Source of the DNA: Pseudomonas sp. TH31
GTDB taxonomy: Bacteria > Pseudomonadota > Gammaproteobacteria > Pseudomonadales > Pseudomonadaceae
Assembly: GCF_016650815.1 (NCBI RefSeq)
Contig: NZ_JAEKEZ010000014.1
Span: forward strand, 310,001 to 374,000
Length of the DNA stretch: 64,000 bases
Direction of reading: 5' to 3'
A program made the position numbers and the translations under genes. How positions within the stretch are numbered: position 1 is the first letter of the stretch; each line of letters starts with the position of its first letter. Positions 8,073 to 18,056 of this stretch are shown piece after piece. The notes under the pieces were generated by a model. It ran no database searches. It was not told the DNA's origin and worked only from the letters and a program-made list of their open reading frames with translations.

Positions 8073-11000
8073 TTACGCAGCGCCCTCCTTCGGCTCGCGG
8101 ATTTTGTACCAGGCCACGTAAAGCGCCGGCAAAAACAGCAGTGTCAGCAACGTCGCGATGATAATCCCGCCAATCATCGCGTAGGCCATCGGCCCCCAGA
8201 ACACTTCCCGCGCAATCGGGATCATCCCCAGGCTCGCCGCCGCCGCCGTCAACAGAATCGGCCGGCGACGATGTTCCGTCGCCTGCACCACGGCGTCCCA
8301 TGGTGAAGCACCGCTCTTCTCGAACTCATCGATCTGGGTCACCAGAATCACCGAGTTGCGGATGATGATACCGATCAGCGCCAGGATCCCGAGGATCGCT
8401 ACAAAGCCCATCGGCGTACCGGTCGGAATCAGCGCCAGCACCACGCCAATGAGGCCGAGCGGCGCGACGCTGGCCACCAGGAACAGCTTCTGCACGCTGT
8501 GCAGCTGGATCATCAGGAACGTCGCCATCAAGAACAGCATCAGCGGCACAACCTTGGCTATCGGCCCTTGGGCCTTGCCGCTTTCTTCAACGGTGCCGCC
8601 GGTGGCGACCTTGTAGCCCACCGGCAGACCGGCAGAGAATTTATCGATGGTCGGTTGCAGTTGTTTCACCAGGTCAGTCGGCTGGATTTCGTCGCGCACC
8701 GCCGCCTTGATGGTGATGGTCGGTTTGCGGTCGCGACGCCACACCAGCGGTTGCTCCAGTTCATAACGAACCGTGGCGAAGGCCAGCAGTGGAATAGAGG
8801 TGCCGCCCGGCGTGACGATTTGCAGGTTTTGCAGGGTTTCCGGCGTACCACGCTCGGCGTCTTCGGCGCGACCGACGACGTTGATCAGGTAGATATCGTC
8901 GTCAACCTGAGTGATCGGCGAGCCGACGACGATGCTGTTCATCAGGTTGGCCACGTCTTCCGACGACAGCCCCAATTGCCGCGCCTTGTCCTGGGCGATG
9001 TCGATGCGCAAGACTTTGCCCGGTTCGTTCCAGTCGTAAATGATCTCGCCGATGTGCGAGTTTTTATCCAGCTCGGTGGCCAGTTCGATCGCGTGTTTGC
9101 GCACCTGATCGATGTCCTTGCCGCTGACCCGGTACTGAATCGGCCGCCCCACTGGCGGCCCCATTTCCAGGGCCTGGACGTAGCTGCCAATGCCGACAAA
9201 GTCTTTGCGCAGCCGCTCACGCAAGCGCTGGCTGAGCGCGGTGCGCGACTCCAGGCCTTTGCTGACGATCACCAGTTGCGCGTAGTACGGGTTCTGCAAT
9301 TGCTGGTCGAGGGGCAGGTAGAAACGGATCGCGCCCTCGCCGATGTAGGTGCTCCAGCGCACGATGTCCGGGTCATCCTTGAGCGTCGCTTCGAGCTTGT
9401 CCACCGCCTTGCGCGTCTCGTCGATCGAGGCGTTTTGCGGCAGGTTGAGGTCGACGAGGATTTCCGGGCGGTCCGAGGACGGGAAGAACTGGTTCTGCAC
9501 AAACTGCATCGAGAACACCGACGCCACGAACAGCGCGACGGTGATGCCAATCGCCCACCAGCGATTGCGCATGGCCCAGAGCATGCCGTAATTGAAGGCA
9601 CGGCCGATGCGGCCAGGCTCGGCGCTGTGCGGTTTAACGTTGGTGCTGAGGATGTGCACGCCGATCACCGGGGCGAACAGCACCGCGACAATCCACGACA
9701 CCAGCATCGCCACGGCAATCACCGCGAACAGCGTGAAGGTGTATTCACCGGCCGAACTGGCGTTCAAGCCAATCGGCACAAAACCGGCCACCGTCACCAA
9801 CGTACCGGTGAGCATCGGGAATGCCGTGGAGGTGTAGGCGAACGTCGCCGCCTGCTCCTTGGTCTCGCCCATTTCCAGGCGCGTGACCATCATCTCCACG
9901 GTGATCATCGCGTCGTCCACCAACAGGCCGAGGGCGATGATCAGCGCACCGAGGGAAATCCGCTGCATGGTGATGCCGCTGTATTCCATGAAGACGAAGA
10001 CCATCGCCAGCACCAGCGGGATCGAGCACGCCACCACCAGACCGGCGCGCACCCCGAGGCTGATGAAGCTGACGATCAGTACGATCACCACGGCTTCAAA
10101 CAGCGCGCTGGTGAAGCCGCCGACGGCTTTTTCCACCACATCGGCCTGGTCGGACACGTTGTGCACACCCACGCCCACCGGCAGGTCGGCGGTCAGGTCG
10201 GTCATGCGCTGGTGCAGGGCCTTGCCGAATTCCTGGATGTTGCCACCCTTCTTCATGGCAATCGCCAGGCCGATGGCTGGGTGACCGTTGAAGCGGAACT
10301 CCGGGGTGGCAGGGTCGACGTAGCCACGGCTGATGTCAGCGATATCGGCCAGGCGATAGAAGCGGTCGTTGAGCCGCAGGTTGACGTTGGCCAGGTCTTT
10401 CTCGGACGCAAACTGCCCGGAGGTGCGCACGGAAATCCGTTCCGGCCCGGCCTCGATCACCCCGGCCGGCGTTACGGCGTTCTGCGATTGCAGGCTCTGC
10501 ACAACCTGGCGCTGATCGATGCCCAAGGCTGCAAGTTTGCGCGTGGAGAAATTCAGATAGAGGACTTCGTCCTGCTCGCCGACCATCTCGACCTTGCCCA
10601 GTCCTGGCACGTCGCGAATTGCGGCGCGCACCTGTTCCACGTAATCGCGCAACTGACGCATCGACAAGCCGTCGGCGGTAAAGGCGTAGATCGAACCGAA
10701 CACATCGCCGAATTCGTCGTTGAACCCCGGCCCTTGCAGGCCTTTGGGGAAATCGCCGCGAATGTCGTTGATCTTCTTGCGCACCTGGTACCAGATTTCC
10801 GGGATGTCCTTGGCGCTGGTGGTGTCGCGCAGGTACACGAACACGGTCGATTCGCCGGGTCGGGTGTAGCTTTTCACGTAGTCGAGGGAGTCGAGCTCTT
10901 CGAGTTTTTTCTCGATGCGGTCAGTGACCTGCTTGAGGGTTTCCTCTTGGGTCGCACCCGGCCAGCGGGTCTGGATCACCATGGTTTTGATGGTGAACGA

Positions 11001-11126
11001 GGGGTCTTCCTCGCGACCGAGGTTCATGTACGAGAACACGCCCATCAGCAGCGCGACGAACATCAAATACCAGACAAACGACTGATGTTTGAGGGCCCAT
11101 TCGGATAAGTTGAAACTCCCTTTCAT
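8073..11126 (-). CDS. triC: RND efflux pump inner-membrane transporter (TriC-like)
   Basis: Full 1017-residue resistance-nodulation-division pump of the hydrophobic/amphiphilic exporter family. It begins with a cytoplasmic MKGSFNLSEWAL then the first membrane helix; the proton-relay aspartate pair is in GLLVDDAMITVE near residue 400; the second membrane-rich half starts near 860. It follows two separate periplasmic adaptor genes, an arrangement known from P. aeruginosa TriABC, where both adaptors are needed and a separate outer-membrane channel is recruited. The start overlaps the upstream adaptor by 4 bases (ATGA). Export substrates cannot be deduced; triclosan is the known TriABC substrate. 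Confidence 0.9.
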   Translation of the reverse strand: MKGSFNLSEWALKHQSFVWYLMFVALLMGVFSYMNLGREEDPSFTIKTMVIQTRWPGATQEETLKQVTDRIEKKLEELDSLDYVKSYTRPGESTVFVYLRDTTSAKDIPEIWYQVRKKINDIRGDFPKGLQGPGFNDEFGDVFGSIYAFTADGLSMRQLRDYVEQVRAAIRDVPGLGKVEMVGEQDEVLYLNFSTRKLAALGIDQRQVVQSLQSQNAVTPAGVIEAGPERISVRTSGQFASEKDLANVNLRLNDRFYRLADIADISRGYVDPATPEFRFNGHPAIGLAIAMKKGGNIQEFGKALHQRMTDLTADLPVGVGVHNVSDQADVVEKAVGGFTSALFEAVVIVLIVSFISLGVRAGLVVACSIPLVLAMVFVFMEYSGITMQRISLGALIIALGLLVDDAMITVEMMVTRLEMGETKEQAATFAYTSTAFPMLTGTLVTVAGFVPIGLNASSAGEYTFTLFAVIAVAMLVSWIVAVLFAPVIGVHILSTNVKPHSAEPGRIGRAFNYGMLWAMRNRWWAIGITVALFVASVFSMQFVQNQFFPSSDRPEILVDLNLPQNASIDETRKAVDKLEATLKDDPDIVRWSTYIGEGAIRFYLPLDQQLQNPYYAQLVIVSKGLESRTALSQRLRERLRKDFVGIGSYVQALEMGPPVGRPIQYRVSGKDIDQVRKHAIELATELDKNSHIGEIIYDWNEPGKVLRIDIAQDKARQLGLSSEDVANLMNSIVVGSPITQVDDDIYLINVVGRAEDAERGTPETLQNLQIVTPGGTSIPLLAFATVRYELEQPLVWRRDRKPTITIKAAVRDEIQPTDLVKQLQPTIDKFSAGLPVGYKVATGGTVEESGKAQGPIAKVVPLMLFLMATFLMIQLHSVQKLFLVASVAPLGLIGVVLALIPTGTPMGFVAILGILALIGIIIRNSVILVTQIDEFEKSGASPWDAVVQATEHRRRPILLTAAAASLGMIPIAREVFWGPMAYAMIGGIIIATLLTLLFLPALYVAWYKIREPKEGAA

Positions 11127-12189
11127 CGCGGGCTGCCCTCGTCGACTTTGACTTTTTGCCCGGGTTTCAGGCTGTTCACACCGGCGCTGACTACTCGCTC
11201 ACCGGACTTCACGCCATCGACCAGCACCACCGTTGAGTCGGTGCGGCTGATCAGGCTGACGTCCCGTGGGGAAACGGTCTGGTTCTGCGGGTCGATGACC
11301 CAGATACGGGTTTTGCCATCGACCTCTTGCAGGGCGCTGGCCGGCAATTCGATGCGCGGCTTGATCGCCGAGCTGAGGGTCACGCTGATTGCCGTGCCGA
11401 GGCGAAAGCCCGGCGGCGTATCCGCCAGGGTCAGCCGGGCGCGTCGGGTACGGGTGGCACTTTGGGCCTGGGGTTCGATTTCGCGCAGGGTCGCGGTGCT
11501 GGTGATGCTCGGGTCCAGTTGCGCGGTGACCTGGAACACTACGTCCGCAGGCAACCGATCGACCAAGGTGTCGGGCAGGTCGATCACCGCTTCCTTGATG
11601 TCCGGTTGCGCCAGCGTGACCACTTGCTGCCCGGCGGTGACCACTTGCCCGGCTTCGGCATTCCACGCGGTGACGATGGCTTTGTGATCGGTGCGCAGTT
11701 CAACGTAGTTGAGCTGGTCCCTGGCCTGGCTGACCGAGGCCTTGGCCTGATCGAGGGACGCCTGGGTGGTTTTCAGGTCAGTCTGGGCAATGTCCAGTTG
11801 CGCCTGGGCTCCGACTCCGCGATTGAACAGTTCCTGCTGGCGGCGGGCGCTGGCCTGGGCATTGATGAATTGCGCCCGGATGCGCGCCAGATCGCCCTCG
11901 GCCGAGCGCAATTGGTTCTGCTGATCGGTAGGGTCAAGGGTGGCGAGCAACGCGCCCCTCTCCACTTCGGCGCCGACATCGACATTACGACTGGCGATGC
12001 GACCCGGCACGCGAAAGCCGACATTGCTTTCGTAACGGGCCTGGATGCTGCCGGCGAAGCGGCCGAGTTCTTCCTGATTCAACGCTTTGACTTCGATGGA
12101 GAGCACCGGGCGCACCGGTTCGGGCGGCGGTTCTTTTTCGAGCAGGCGACCAGCAGCAGGCCGGCGGACAACAGCATCAGGCGCTTCAT
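11123..12189 (-). pseudogene. triB: RND periplasmic adaptor lipoprotein (TriB-like), frameshifted near the start
   Basis: Membrane-fusion protein of about 355 residues once repaired. The start at 12189 overlaps the previous stop as ATGA and gives a lipoprotein signal, MKRLMLLSAGLLLVACSKK. The frame then slips: adding one base to the T5 run at 12134-12138 (A5 on the coding strand) reads SKKEPPPEPVRPVLSIEVKAL and continues without break to the stop. Barrel-sandwich halves VGFRVPGRIASRNVDVG and the AEAGQVV segment flank a coiled coil of about 60 residues rich in A, Q and L. The part from 12115 onward is intact. Confidence 0.84.
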
Positions 12190-13287
12190 GGCTGGGCTCC
12201 CGGTGCCAGATCCTTATAGGTGTTTTCGGCGATCTCGACTTTCATTCCCGGTGCAGCAACTGGCCGCCGGCGATGATGACTTTTTCGCCGCCCTCCAGAC
12301 CGGCGCTGATGATCACTTTGCCGGTCAGGTAGCGGCCGACGGTGACGGTGTGTAATTGCGCCTTGCCGTCTGCGTCCACCAACCACACGGCCGGGTCGCT
12401 GAGGTTTTTGGTCAGGGCTGACCACGGCAGTTCCACGGCGGATTTGCCCGGTGCCTTGGCGGTGGCGCTGACCACCGAACCGAGTTGCATGCCTTCGGGC
12501 AGGCCGTTGAGGGTGACTTTGACCTGCACGGTGCCGGTCTGCGCGGACACGGCCGGGGTGATTTCCCGAACGGTGCCGGAGGTTTTGATCGCGGGGTTGT
12601 CGAGCAGGCTGACCACCACCGATTTGTCCGAGGGCGGCTCGGCCAGCAGCGATTCGTAGACGTTGAACACCGCGTCGCGCTCACCGTCCCGGCCAGGCTG
12701 TAGATCGGCACCGTGGCTTGCACCACCTGGCCGACTTCGGCCTGGCGCGCGGTAATCACGCCCGGCGCTTCGGAAATCAGCGCGGTGTAGCTCAGTTGTT
12801 CGCGGGCGTTGGCCAGTTGCGCCTGGGCGGCGGTCAGGGCGCTTTGGCTGCTGCGCAACGCCGCTTGGGCGGCGTCATATTCGCTTTGACTGGTATAGCC
12901 CTTGGGCAGGAGTTTTTGCTGGCGGACGAACGCGGCGGCGGTCTGTTTGACGCGAGCCTGTTCGGCGACGACCTGGGCCTGGGCCGAAGCGACGTTGGTC
13001 TGCAGGTCTTTCGGGTCGAGTTTGGCGAGTACCTGTTTGGCCGAAACCCGGTCACCCACGTCAACCATGCGCTGGATGATCTTGCCGCCCACGCGGAACG
13101 ATAACTCGGTCTGAACCCGGGCCTGGACGTCGCCGGTGAGTGTCACCGAAGCGGCGTAATCCGCGGGCTTGACGGTTTGCACGAAGACACGCGGCAGGTC
13201 TTTCTCGACTGGTTTTTTATCGCCGCAGGCGGATAGCAGGGCGAAGACGCCCAGGCCCACTATTATTTTCAACCCGGTACCCGCCAT
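12186..13287 (-). pseudogene. triA: RND periplasmic adaptor (TriA-like), two frameshifts
   Basis: First gene of the efflux operon. MAGTGLKIIVGLGVFALLSACGDK is a lipoprotein signal with lipobox LSAC. Biotinyl-like halves (FRVGGKIIQRMVDVGDRVSA, and AEVGQVVQATVPIYSLAG) enclose an A/Q-rich coiled coil. Two single-base losses interrupt it: one in the CCC run at 12688-12690, where a restored base gives LAGDGERDAVFNVYESLLAE, and one at 12250-12251, where it gives QLLHPGMKVEIAENTYKDLAP. Repaired length is about 367 residues. Its stop overlaps the triB-like start. Confidence 0.82.
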
Positions 13288-13384
13288 GCAGACTCCTTTT
13301 CGTTGTACGAACGTGCAAGTGACGATACGACTGTGAGCTTAGAACAGGGTTCCACCTTCGCTTGCGTGAATGGGCATTTGCCCC

Positions 13385-13475
13385 TGTAGGAGCTGCCGTA
13401 GGCTGCGATCTTTTGATCTTCTGGCGAGCTCGCCATCATTAAAATCAAAAGATCGCAGCCTTCGGCAGCTCCTAC
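13385..13475. repeat. REP-type inverted pair (GTAGGAGCTGCCG family)
   Basis: Lies in the 248-base divergent gap between the efflux operon and the ATPase gene, so here the repeat sits in a promoter region rather than at a gene end. Confidence 0.8.
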
Positions 13476-13535
13476 AATGTAAATTCGCCAACGCGGTTAT
13501 CCTGATATGGATTCGGACCACAGAGAACGTCCTCC

Positions 13536-14696
13536 ATGCTCAAAACCCTCGCGGTGGCCAATTACCGCTCGATCAATAAACTGGTGATCCCGCTGGGTCG
13601 GTTGAACCTGATCACCGGCCCCAACGGCAGCGGCAAGTCCAACCTTTATCGCGCGTTGCGTCTACTGGCGGAAACCGCCCAGGGCGGCGTGGTCAATGCG
13701 CTGGCCCGTGAGGGCGGGCTCGATTCGACGTTCTGGGCCGGCCCGGAAACCATCACCCGGCGCATGCGCAACGGTGAAGTGCCGATCGAGGCCACCGTGC
13801 GCCACGGCGTCAAACGCTTGCGTCTGGGCTTTGCCGGGGAAGACTTCAGCTATTCGATAGCCCTGGGTTTGCCAGCGCCGACAGAGTCCTGCTTTGCCCT
13901 CGACCCGGAAATCAAAAAGGAATGCATCTGGTCCGGGCCGTTCTACCGCCCGGCCAGTTTGCTGGTGGATCGCGACGGCCCGATGATTCGTGCCCGCGAG
14001 GGTCGCAATTGGGAAGTGCTGGCCCAGCACACGCCGAATTTCGACAGCCTGTTCGATCAGGTCGGCAGTTTTCGCACCTCGCCAGAAGTGATGCAGTTGC
14101 GTGAGTTCATCCGCCGCTGGCGCTTCTACGATCACTTTCGCAGCGACGCCGATGCTCCGGTGCGTCAACCACAGCTGGGGACGCGCACGCCGGTGCTGCA
14201 TCACGACGGTCGCGATCTGGCGGCAGCGTTGCAGACCATCCGCGAAATCGGTGACCCGGACGCTTTGCAGACGGCCATCAGCGACGCATTTCCCGGTGCG
14301 CGGTTGAACATCGCACCGTTGCAGGGAGGACGGTTTGCGATTGAGTTTTATCAGGAAGGGTTGCTGCGACCGTTGTCGGCGGCGGAGTTGTCGGACGGGA
14401 CGTTGCGTTATTTGCTGCTGGTCGCGGCACTGCTGACGCCTCGACCACCGACGCTGATGGTGCTGAACGAGCCGGAAACCAGCCTGCATCCTGACCTGTT
14501 GCCAGCGTTGGCGCGGTTGATCATCCGTGCGTCCGAGCAGTGTCAGGTGTGGGTGGTGTCCCACGCCCGGCGGTTGATTTCGGCGTTGCAGGAGGACCTG
14601 GAGTGCAATTGCATTGTGCTGGAGAAGACGTTGGGCCAGACCGGGATTGTCGGGCAGCGGATGCTGGATGAGCCGGCGTGGTATTGGCCGGATTGA
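13536..14696 (+). CDS. AAA family ATPase (AAA_21, OLD/RecF-like)
   Basis: A 386-residue SMC/ABC-like ATPase without membrane or nuclease domain. Walker A GPNGSGKS is at residues 28-35, following the typical FKNYRS-like opening MLKTLAVANYRSINKL. The signature-like LSAAELSDGTLRYLLL precedes Walker B LMVLNEPETSLHP, and a switch histidine follows in WVVSHARRLI. No partner gene (such as an OLD TOPRIM or a UvrD-like helicase) is adjacent: it stands alone between two repeat pairs. Such solo AAA_21 proteins occur widely in Pseudomonas and are often of unknown role; defence has been suggested for relatives but nothing here shows it. Confidence 0.85.
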   Translation: MLKTLAVANYRSINKLVIPLGRLNLITGPNGSGKSNLYRALRLLAETAQGGVVNALAREGGLDSTFWAGPETITRRMRNGEVPIEATVRHGVKRLRLGFAGEDFSYSIALGLPAPTESCFALDPEIKKECIWSGPFYRPASLLVDRDGPMIRAREGRNWEVLAQHTPNFDSLFDQVGSFRTSPEVMQLREFIRRWRFYDHFRSDADAPVRQPQLGTRTPVLHHDGRDLAAALQTIREIGDPDALQTAISDAFPGARLNIAPLQGGRFAIEFYQEGLLRPLSAAELSDGTLRYLLLVAALLTPRPPTLMVLNEPETSLHPDLLPALARLIIRASEQCQVWVVSHARRLISALQEDLECNCIVLEKTLGQTGIVGQRMLDEPAWYWPD

Positions 14697-14703
14697 TTGA
14701 AAA

Positions 14704-14783
14704 ACGCAAAAGATCGCAGCCTTCACCAGCGCCTACAGGTATACGCGTTCCTCTGTAGGAGCTGCCGAAGGCTGCGATCTTTT
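14704..14783. repeat. REP-type inverted pair, degenerate left arm
   Basis: The left arm reads CCTTCACCAGCGCCTAC instead of the usual CCTTCGGCAGCTCCTAC, so it is a decayed copy; the right arm is canonical. Lies between convergent genes. Confidence 0.75.
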
Positions 14784-14809
14784 CAACGATCACTTACCGC
14801 TTGGGCCAA

Positions 14810-15694
14810 TCACCCCTGCCACTTCCCACCCTCAACAATCACACTCTCAGGCTTGGTGTCATCGCTCAGTTCTTTACGCACATATTGGTCGTACAGCTTG
14901 AGCAGATATTTCTCTTCACCCAACTTCGCCAACTCGGTGTTCACCCAGTCACGCAGTTCGATGTTGCCCTTCTTCACCGCCGGCGCAATCGGTGCTTCTG
15001 CGCCCAGGGTCTGTTCCAGCACGCGGTAGCCTGGATTTTGCTTGGCCCAGCTGAACAGCACCAGATTGTCCTGCGCATACGCATCGCCACGACCATTGGC
15101 CAGGGCTTGCAGGGATTCGGAGTTTTTCTCGAACTTCAGCAGCTTCCAGTCCGGGTGGTTTTTGGTCAGCCAGATATCGGCGGTGGTGCCCGTGGTGACG
15201 ATGGTGGTGCGGCTCGCCAGGTCATCGAGGTTTTTCACCGAGCTGCCCTGCGGGACAAGCGCCTGCACCGCAACCTTGAGGTTCGGGTTGGTGAATTCCA
15301 CCGCTTCCTTGCGCTCCGGGGTGACGGTCATGTTGGCCAGGATCAGGTCGACCTTGTCGCTTTGCAGGAATGGAATCCGGCTGGCGGGCTCCACCGCGAC
15401 GAACTCGACCTTGTTTTCATCGCCGAGCAGATCCTTGGCGAATTGACGGCCGATGTCGGTATCGAAACCGACATAGCGCCCCGCCTCATCGACGAAACCG
15501 AACGGCGGTTTGTCGGTAAACACGCCGACGATCAACTTGTCCCGGGCCTTGATTTTTTCCAGGTAGCTGGCCGCCGGGGCCGCACTGGCGCTGGTGGCCG
15601 CAGGCTTGGCGGGGGCTTCGGATTTGTTGCAGCCGGCCAGCAGCGCGAGGCCGAACAGCGGCAGTAGCAAGAGTGAAGACTTGGCAGTTTTCAT
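14810..15694 (-). CDS. Amino-acid (cystine-type) ABC transporter substrate-binding lipoprotein
   Basis: Periplasmic binding protein family 3 member, 294 residues, with lipobox LLAGC at about residues 18-22, so it is anchored by lipid. After an alanine/proline-rich linker the binding fold starts at KLIVGVFTDKPPFGFVDEAGRYVGFDTDIG, with the second-lobe segment ANMTVTPERKEAVEFTNPNL. It is the last gene of a four-gene operon (permease, permease, ATPase, binding protein) and its start overlaps the ATPase stop by 4 bases. Family members bind polar amino acids or cystine; the surrounding sulfur genes favour cystine or a sulfur amino acid by inference. Confidence 0.88.
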   Translation of the reverse strand: MKTAKSSLLLLPLFGLALLAGCNKSEAPAKPAATSASAAPAASYLEKIKARDKLIVGVFTDKPPFGFVDEAGRYVGFDTDIGRQFAKDLLGDENKVEFVAVEPASRIPFLQSDKVDLILANMTVTPERKEAVEFTNPNLKVAVQALVPQGSSVKNLDDLASRTTIVTTGTTADIWLTKNHPDWKLLKFEKNSESLQALANGRGDAYAQDNLVLFSWAKQNPGYRVLEQTLGAEAPIAPAVKKGNIELRDWVNTELAKLGEEKYLLKLYDQYVRKELSDDTKPESVIVEGGKWQG

Positions 15695-16473
15695 AGCAGT
15701 TCCAGTTCCTTTGTTTGAGTCTTTCTGGGCAGGGCTTCGACGTAGGAGAACTTCTCCAGGAACTGCTGCGCTCGTGCGGTTTGCGGGTTCGTAAAGAAAA
15801 GCTCGGGAGGGTTTTGCTCAAGGATGCGCCCGGCGTCCATGAACACGATGCGATCGGCCACCGCGCGGGCGAAGGCCATTTCGTGGGTGACGATCAACAG
15901 GGTCATGCCTTCGCGGGCCAAGCCCTGAATCACCTCCAGCACTTCCTTGACCATTTCCGGATCGAGGGCGGCGGTGACTTCATCGAACAGCATCACTTTA
16001 GGGTTCATGCACAGCGAGCGGACGATGGCGATGCGTTGCTGCTGGCCGCCGGAGAGCTGGCGCGGATAGGCATCGCGCTTGTCCAGCAGGCCGACGCGTT
16101 CGAGCAAAGCCTCGGCCTGGGTGCGGGCGTCGCGGCGATCACGTTTCTGCACTTTGAGCGGACCGAGCAGCAGGTTATCGAGCACGTTCATGTGCGGGAA
16201 CAGGTGATAACTCTGGAACACCATGCCGATCTGCTGCCGCACGTCGCGCCAGTCGGTGCCCTTGTCCAGCAGCTCGCGGCCGTTGAATTTCAAGCCGCCG
16301 CTGTGGGCGACTTCCAGGCCATTGAGGCAGCGCAGCAAGGTGCTTTTACCGCAGCCGCTGGGGCCGAGGATCACGATGACTTCGCCTGACGTTACTTGCA
16401 GGTCGATCTCTTTGAGCACCTGCTGCTCGCCGAAAAACTTGTTGAAACCCTTGAACTCGATCAATGCGCTCAT
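15691..16473 (-). CDS. Polar amino-acid ABC transporter ATP-binding protein
   Basis: ATPase of 260 residues. Walker A GPSGCGKS at 37-44, Q-loop in QIGMVFQSYHLFPHM, signature LSGGQQQRIAIVRSL, Walker B VMLFDEVTAALDPE, switch in LLIVTHEMAFARAVADR. These features are of the GlnQ/HisP group. Four-base overlaps with both neighbours indicate tight translational coupling. Confidence 0.92.
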   Translation of the reverse strand: MSALIEFKGFNKFFGEQQVLKEIDLQVTSGEVIVILGPSGCGKSTLLRCLNGLEVAHSGGLKFNGRELLDKGTDWRDVRQQIGMVFQSYHLFPHMNVLDNLLLGPLKVQKRDRRDARTQAEALLERVGLLDKRDAYPRQLSGGQQQRIAIVRSLCMNPKVMLFDEVTAALDPEMVKEVLEVIQGLAREGMTLLIVTHEMAFARAVADRIVFMDAGRILEQNPPELFFTNPQTARAQQFLEKFSYVEALPRKTQTKELELL

Positions 16474-17129
16474 ACTTGCGTCCAGCGCCGCTCCAGCACA
16501 CGCGAGGCGGCCGACAGCGGGTAGCAGATGAAAAAGAAAAACAGGAACAGTGCGCCGTAGATCAGCACCGATTCGTAGGTGCGCTCAATGATCTGCTGGC
16601 CGACCTTGATCACATCCACCACACCGATCAGCACCGCCAGGGAACTGGTCTTGATGATTCGCGTGTAGACGTTGATGGTCGGTGGCGTCATGCGTTTCAG
16701 CGCCTGGGGCAACAGTACGTAGCCAAACAGTTGCGGGCCGTTCAGACCGATCGACAACCCCGCCTCACGTTGCCCGCGCGGCAACGAAAGCAATGCGCCG
16801 CGCACCACTTCGCCAACCTCGCTGGCGCCCCACAACGACAGCACCAGCACCGCGCACCAGAAGCTTGGAATGCTCAGGCCGAAGAAAATCGGCAGGCCGA
16901 AAAACAGCAGGTACAGCCAGACCAACACCGGGATCGCCCGGAACAGTTCGAGGTAGACCCGCAGGATCGCGTTCAGCCATTTCGAATTCAGCGTGCGCAA
17001 CACGCCATAGAGCACGCCGCCGACGGTGCTGATGGCGATGCTCAGGAAGGAAATCGATAACGTTTGCACAGCGCCCTTGCCCAGTTGCGGCAACGACACC
17101 CAGAGCAACTCAAGACCCGAACTGGCCAT
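16470..17129 (-). CDS. Polar amino-acid ABC transporter permease
   Basis: HisM/GlnP-type permease, 219 residues, about five membrane helices. The amino-acid permease block is seen in LFRAIPVLVWLYLLFFGLPI and the EAA-type loop in GASEVGEVVRGALLSLPRGQREAGLSIGL. It overlaps the upstream permease by 20 bases; the two probably form a heterodimer. Confidence 0.9.
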   Translation of the reverse strand: MASSGLELLWVSLPQLGKGAVQTLSISFLSIAISTVGGVLYGVLRTLNSKWLNAILRVYLELFRAIPVLVWLYLLFFGLPIFFGLSIPSFWCAVLVLSLWGASEVGEVVRGALLSLPRGQREAGLSIGLNGPQLFGYVLLPQALKRMTPPTINVYTRIIKTSSLAVLIGVVDVIKVGQQIIERTYESVLIYGALFLFFFFICYPLSAASRVLERRWTQV

Positions 17130-17775
17130 GCTGGAGCCTCCTTTCCAGACGGCTGAGCAACAGCGACAGCGGCAAGAACAGCAGCACGCAAATCAGCGTC
17201 AGCACGGCGAGCATTTCGTAGGTTTTGTAGTAGAGCGCGATGTAGCTTTTGGTGGTGTAGAGAATCTCCGGCACCGCCACCGCCGAAACCACGGTGGTTT
17301 CCTTGAGCAGGAAAATGAAATTGGCGAACAGCGACGGCAGGCTGAGGATGCCGGCCTGAGGCAAGATCACGTAGCGCAGCAATTGCCCGTGGGACAGGCC
17401 GATGGAGCGACCGGATTCGAGTTGTGCTTGCGGTACGGCATCGACTCCGGCGCGCAGCACTTCGGTGAGGTAAGCACCGCCGAGAAAGGTCATGGTGATG
17501 ATCGCCGCCGCAAACCCGGAAACGCTGATACCCAGCGCCGGCAAGGCGAAGTAGACGAAGAACAGTTGGATCAACAGCGGCGTGTTGCGCGCCAGCTCCA
17601 CGTACAGTCCGACCAGGCGCTGCAAGTAAGGCGTGCGTAACACCAGAATCGTCGCGTTGATCAGCGCCACCAGCAGCGAGGTGCCGATGGCAATGAAGCC
17701 GACCTGCAGCGTCACGCCCACGGCTTTGAGAAACGCCGGCAGGGTGCTGAGGATAAAAGCGTAATCGAAGGTCAT
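17110..17775 (-). CDS. Polar amino-acid ABC transporter permease (first gene of operon)
   Basis: Permease of 221 residues starting MTFDYAFILSTLPAF. The ATG at 17775 has AGGA about 6 bases upstream; an in-frame upstream start at 17838 lacks a ribosome site. LARNTPLLIQLFFVYFALP and the loop GGAYLTEVLRAGVDAVPQAQLESGRSIGL are diagnostic. The 280 bases upstream are AT-rich (AAAATAAGAATTTAAATAC around 17866-17884) and likely hold the operon promoter. Confidence 0.9.
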   Translation of the reverse strand: MTFDYAFILSTLPAFLKAVGVTLQVGFIAIGTSLLVALINATILVLRTPYLQRLVGLYVELARNTPLLIQLFFVYFALPALGISVSGFAAAIITMTFLGGAYLTEVLRAGVDAVPQAQLESGRSIGLSHGQLLRYVILPQAGILSLPSLFANFIFLLKETTVVSAVAVPEILYTTKSYIALYYKTYEMLAVLTLICVLLFLPLSLLLSRLERRLQHGQFGS

Positions 17776-18056
17776 TGAACATCCTGGACGCCGCTCGGTA
17801 AGCGGCGGTGGTGCAGTCCATGGGCGGTGGATAACCACCCGGCAGGCACTGACTTTAAAGGTATAAAAATAAGAATTTAAATACCGTTAAAGCATATTGA
17901 TATCACGCAAAAAACTATCTCGCGGATTTGCGGTGACCTAGGAAGACGACTATTTTCCTTTGCGCTGTAGGAAGGATCTTTTTTTCAAAAAACCCCTCCA
18001 AGGACGGACAGCTTTTGGCCAGACTCCCCGGCCAAACCATCACAAGGAAGAGAAAA

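Noticed and set aside
8499..11108. Open frame of 869 codons on the plus strand opposite the RND pump gene
   Set aside because: It is antisense to a complete, recognisable RND transporter; its composition (rich in H, Q, R, D, V) is typical of reverse-strand shadows in GC-rich DNA.
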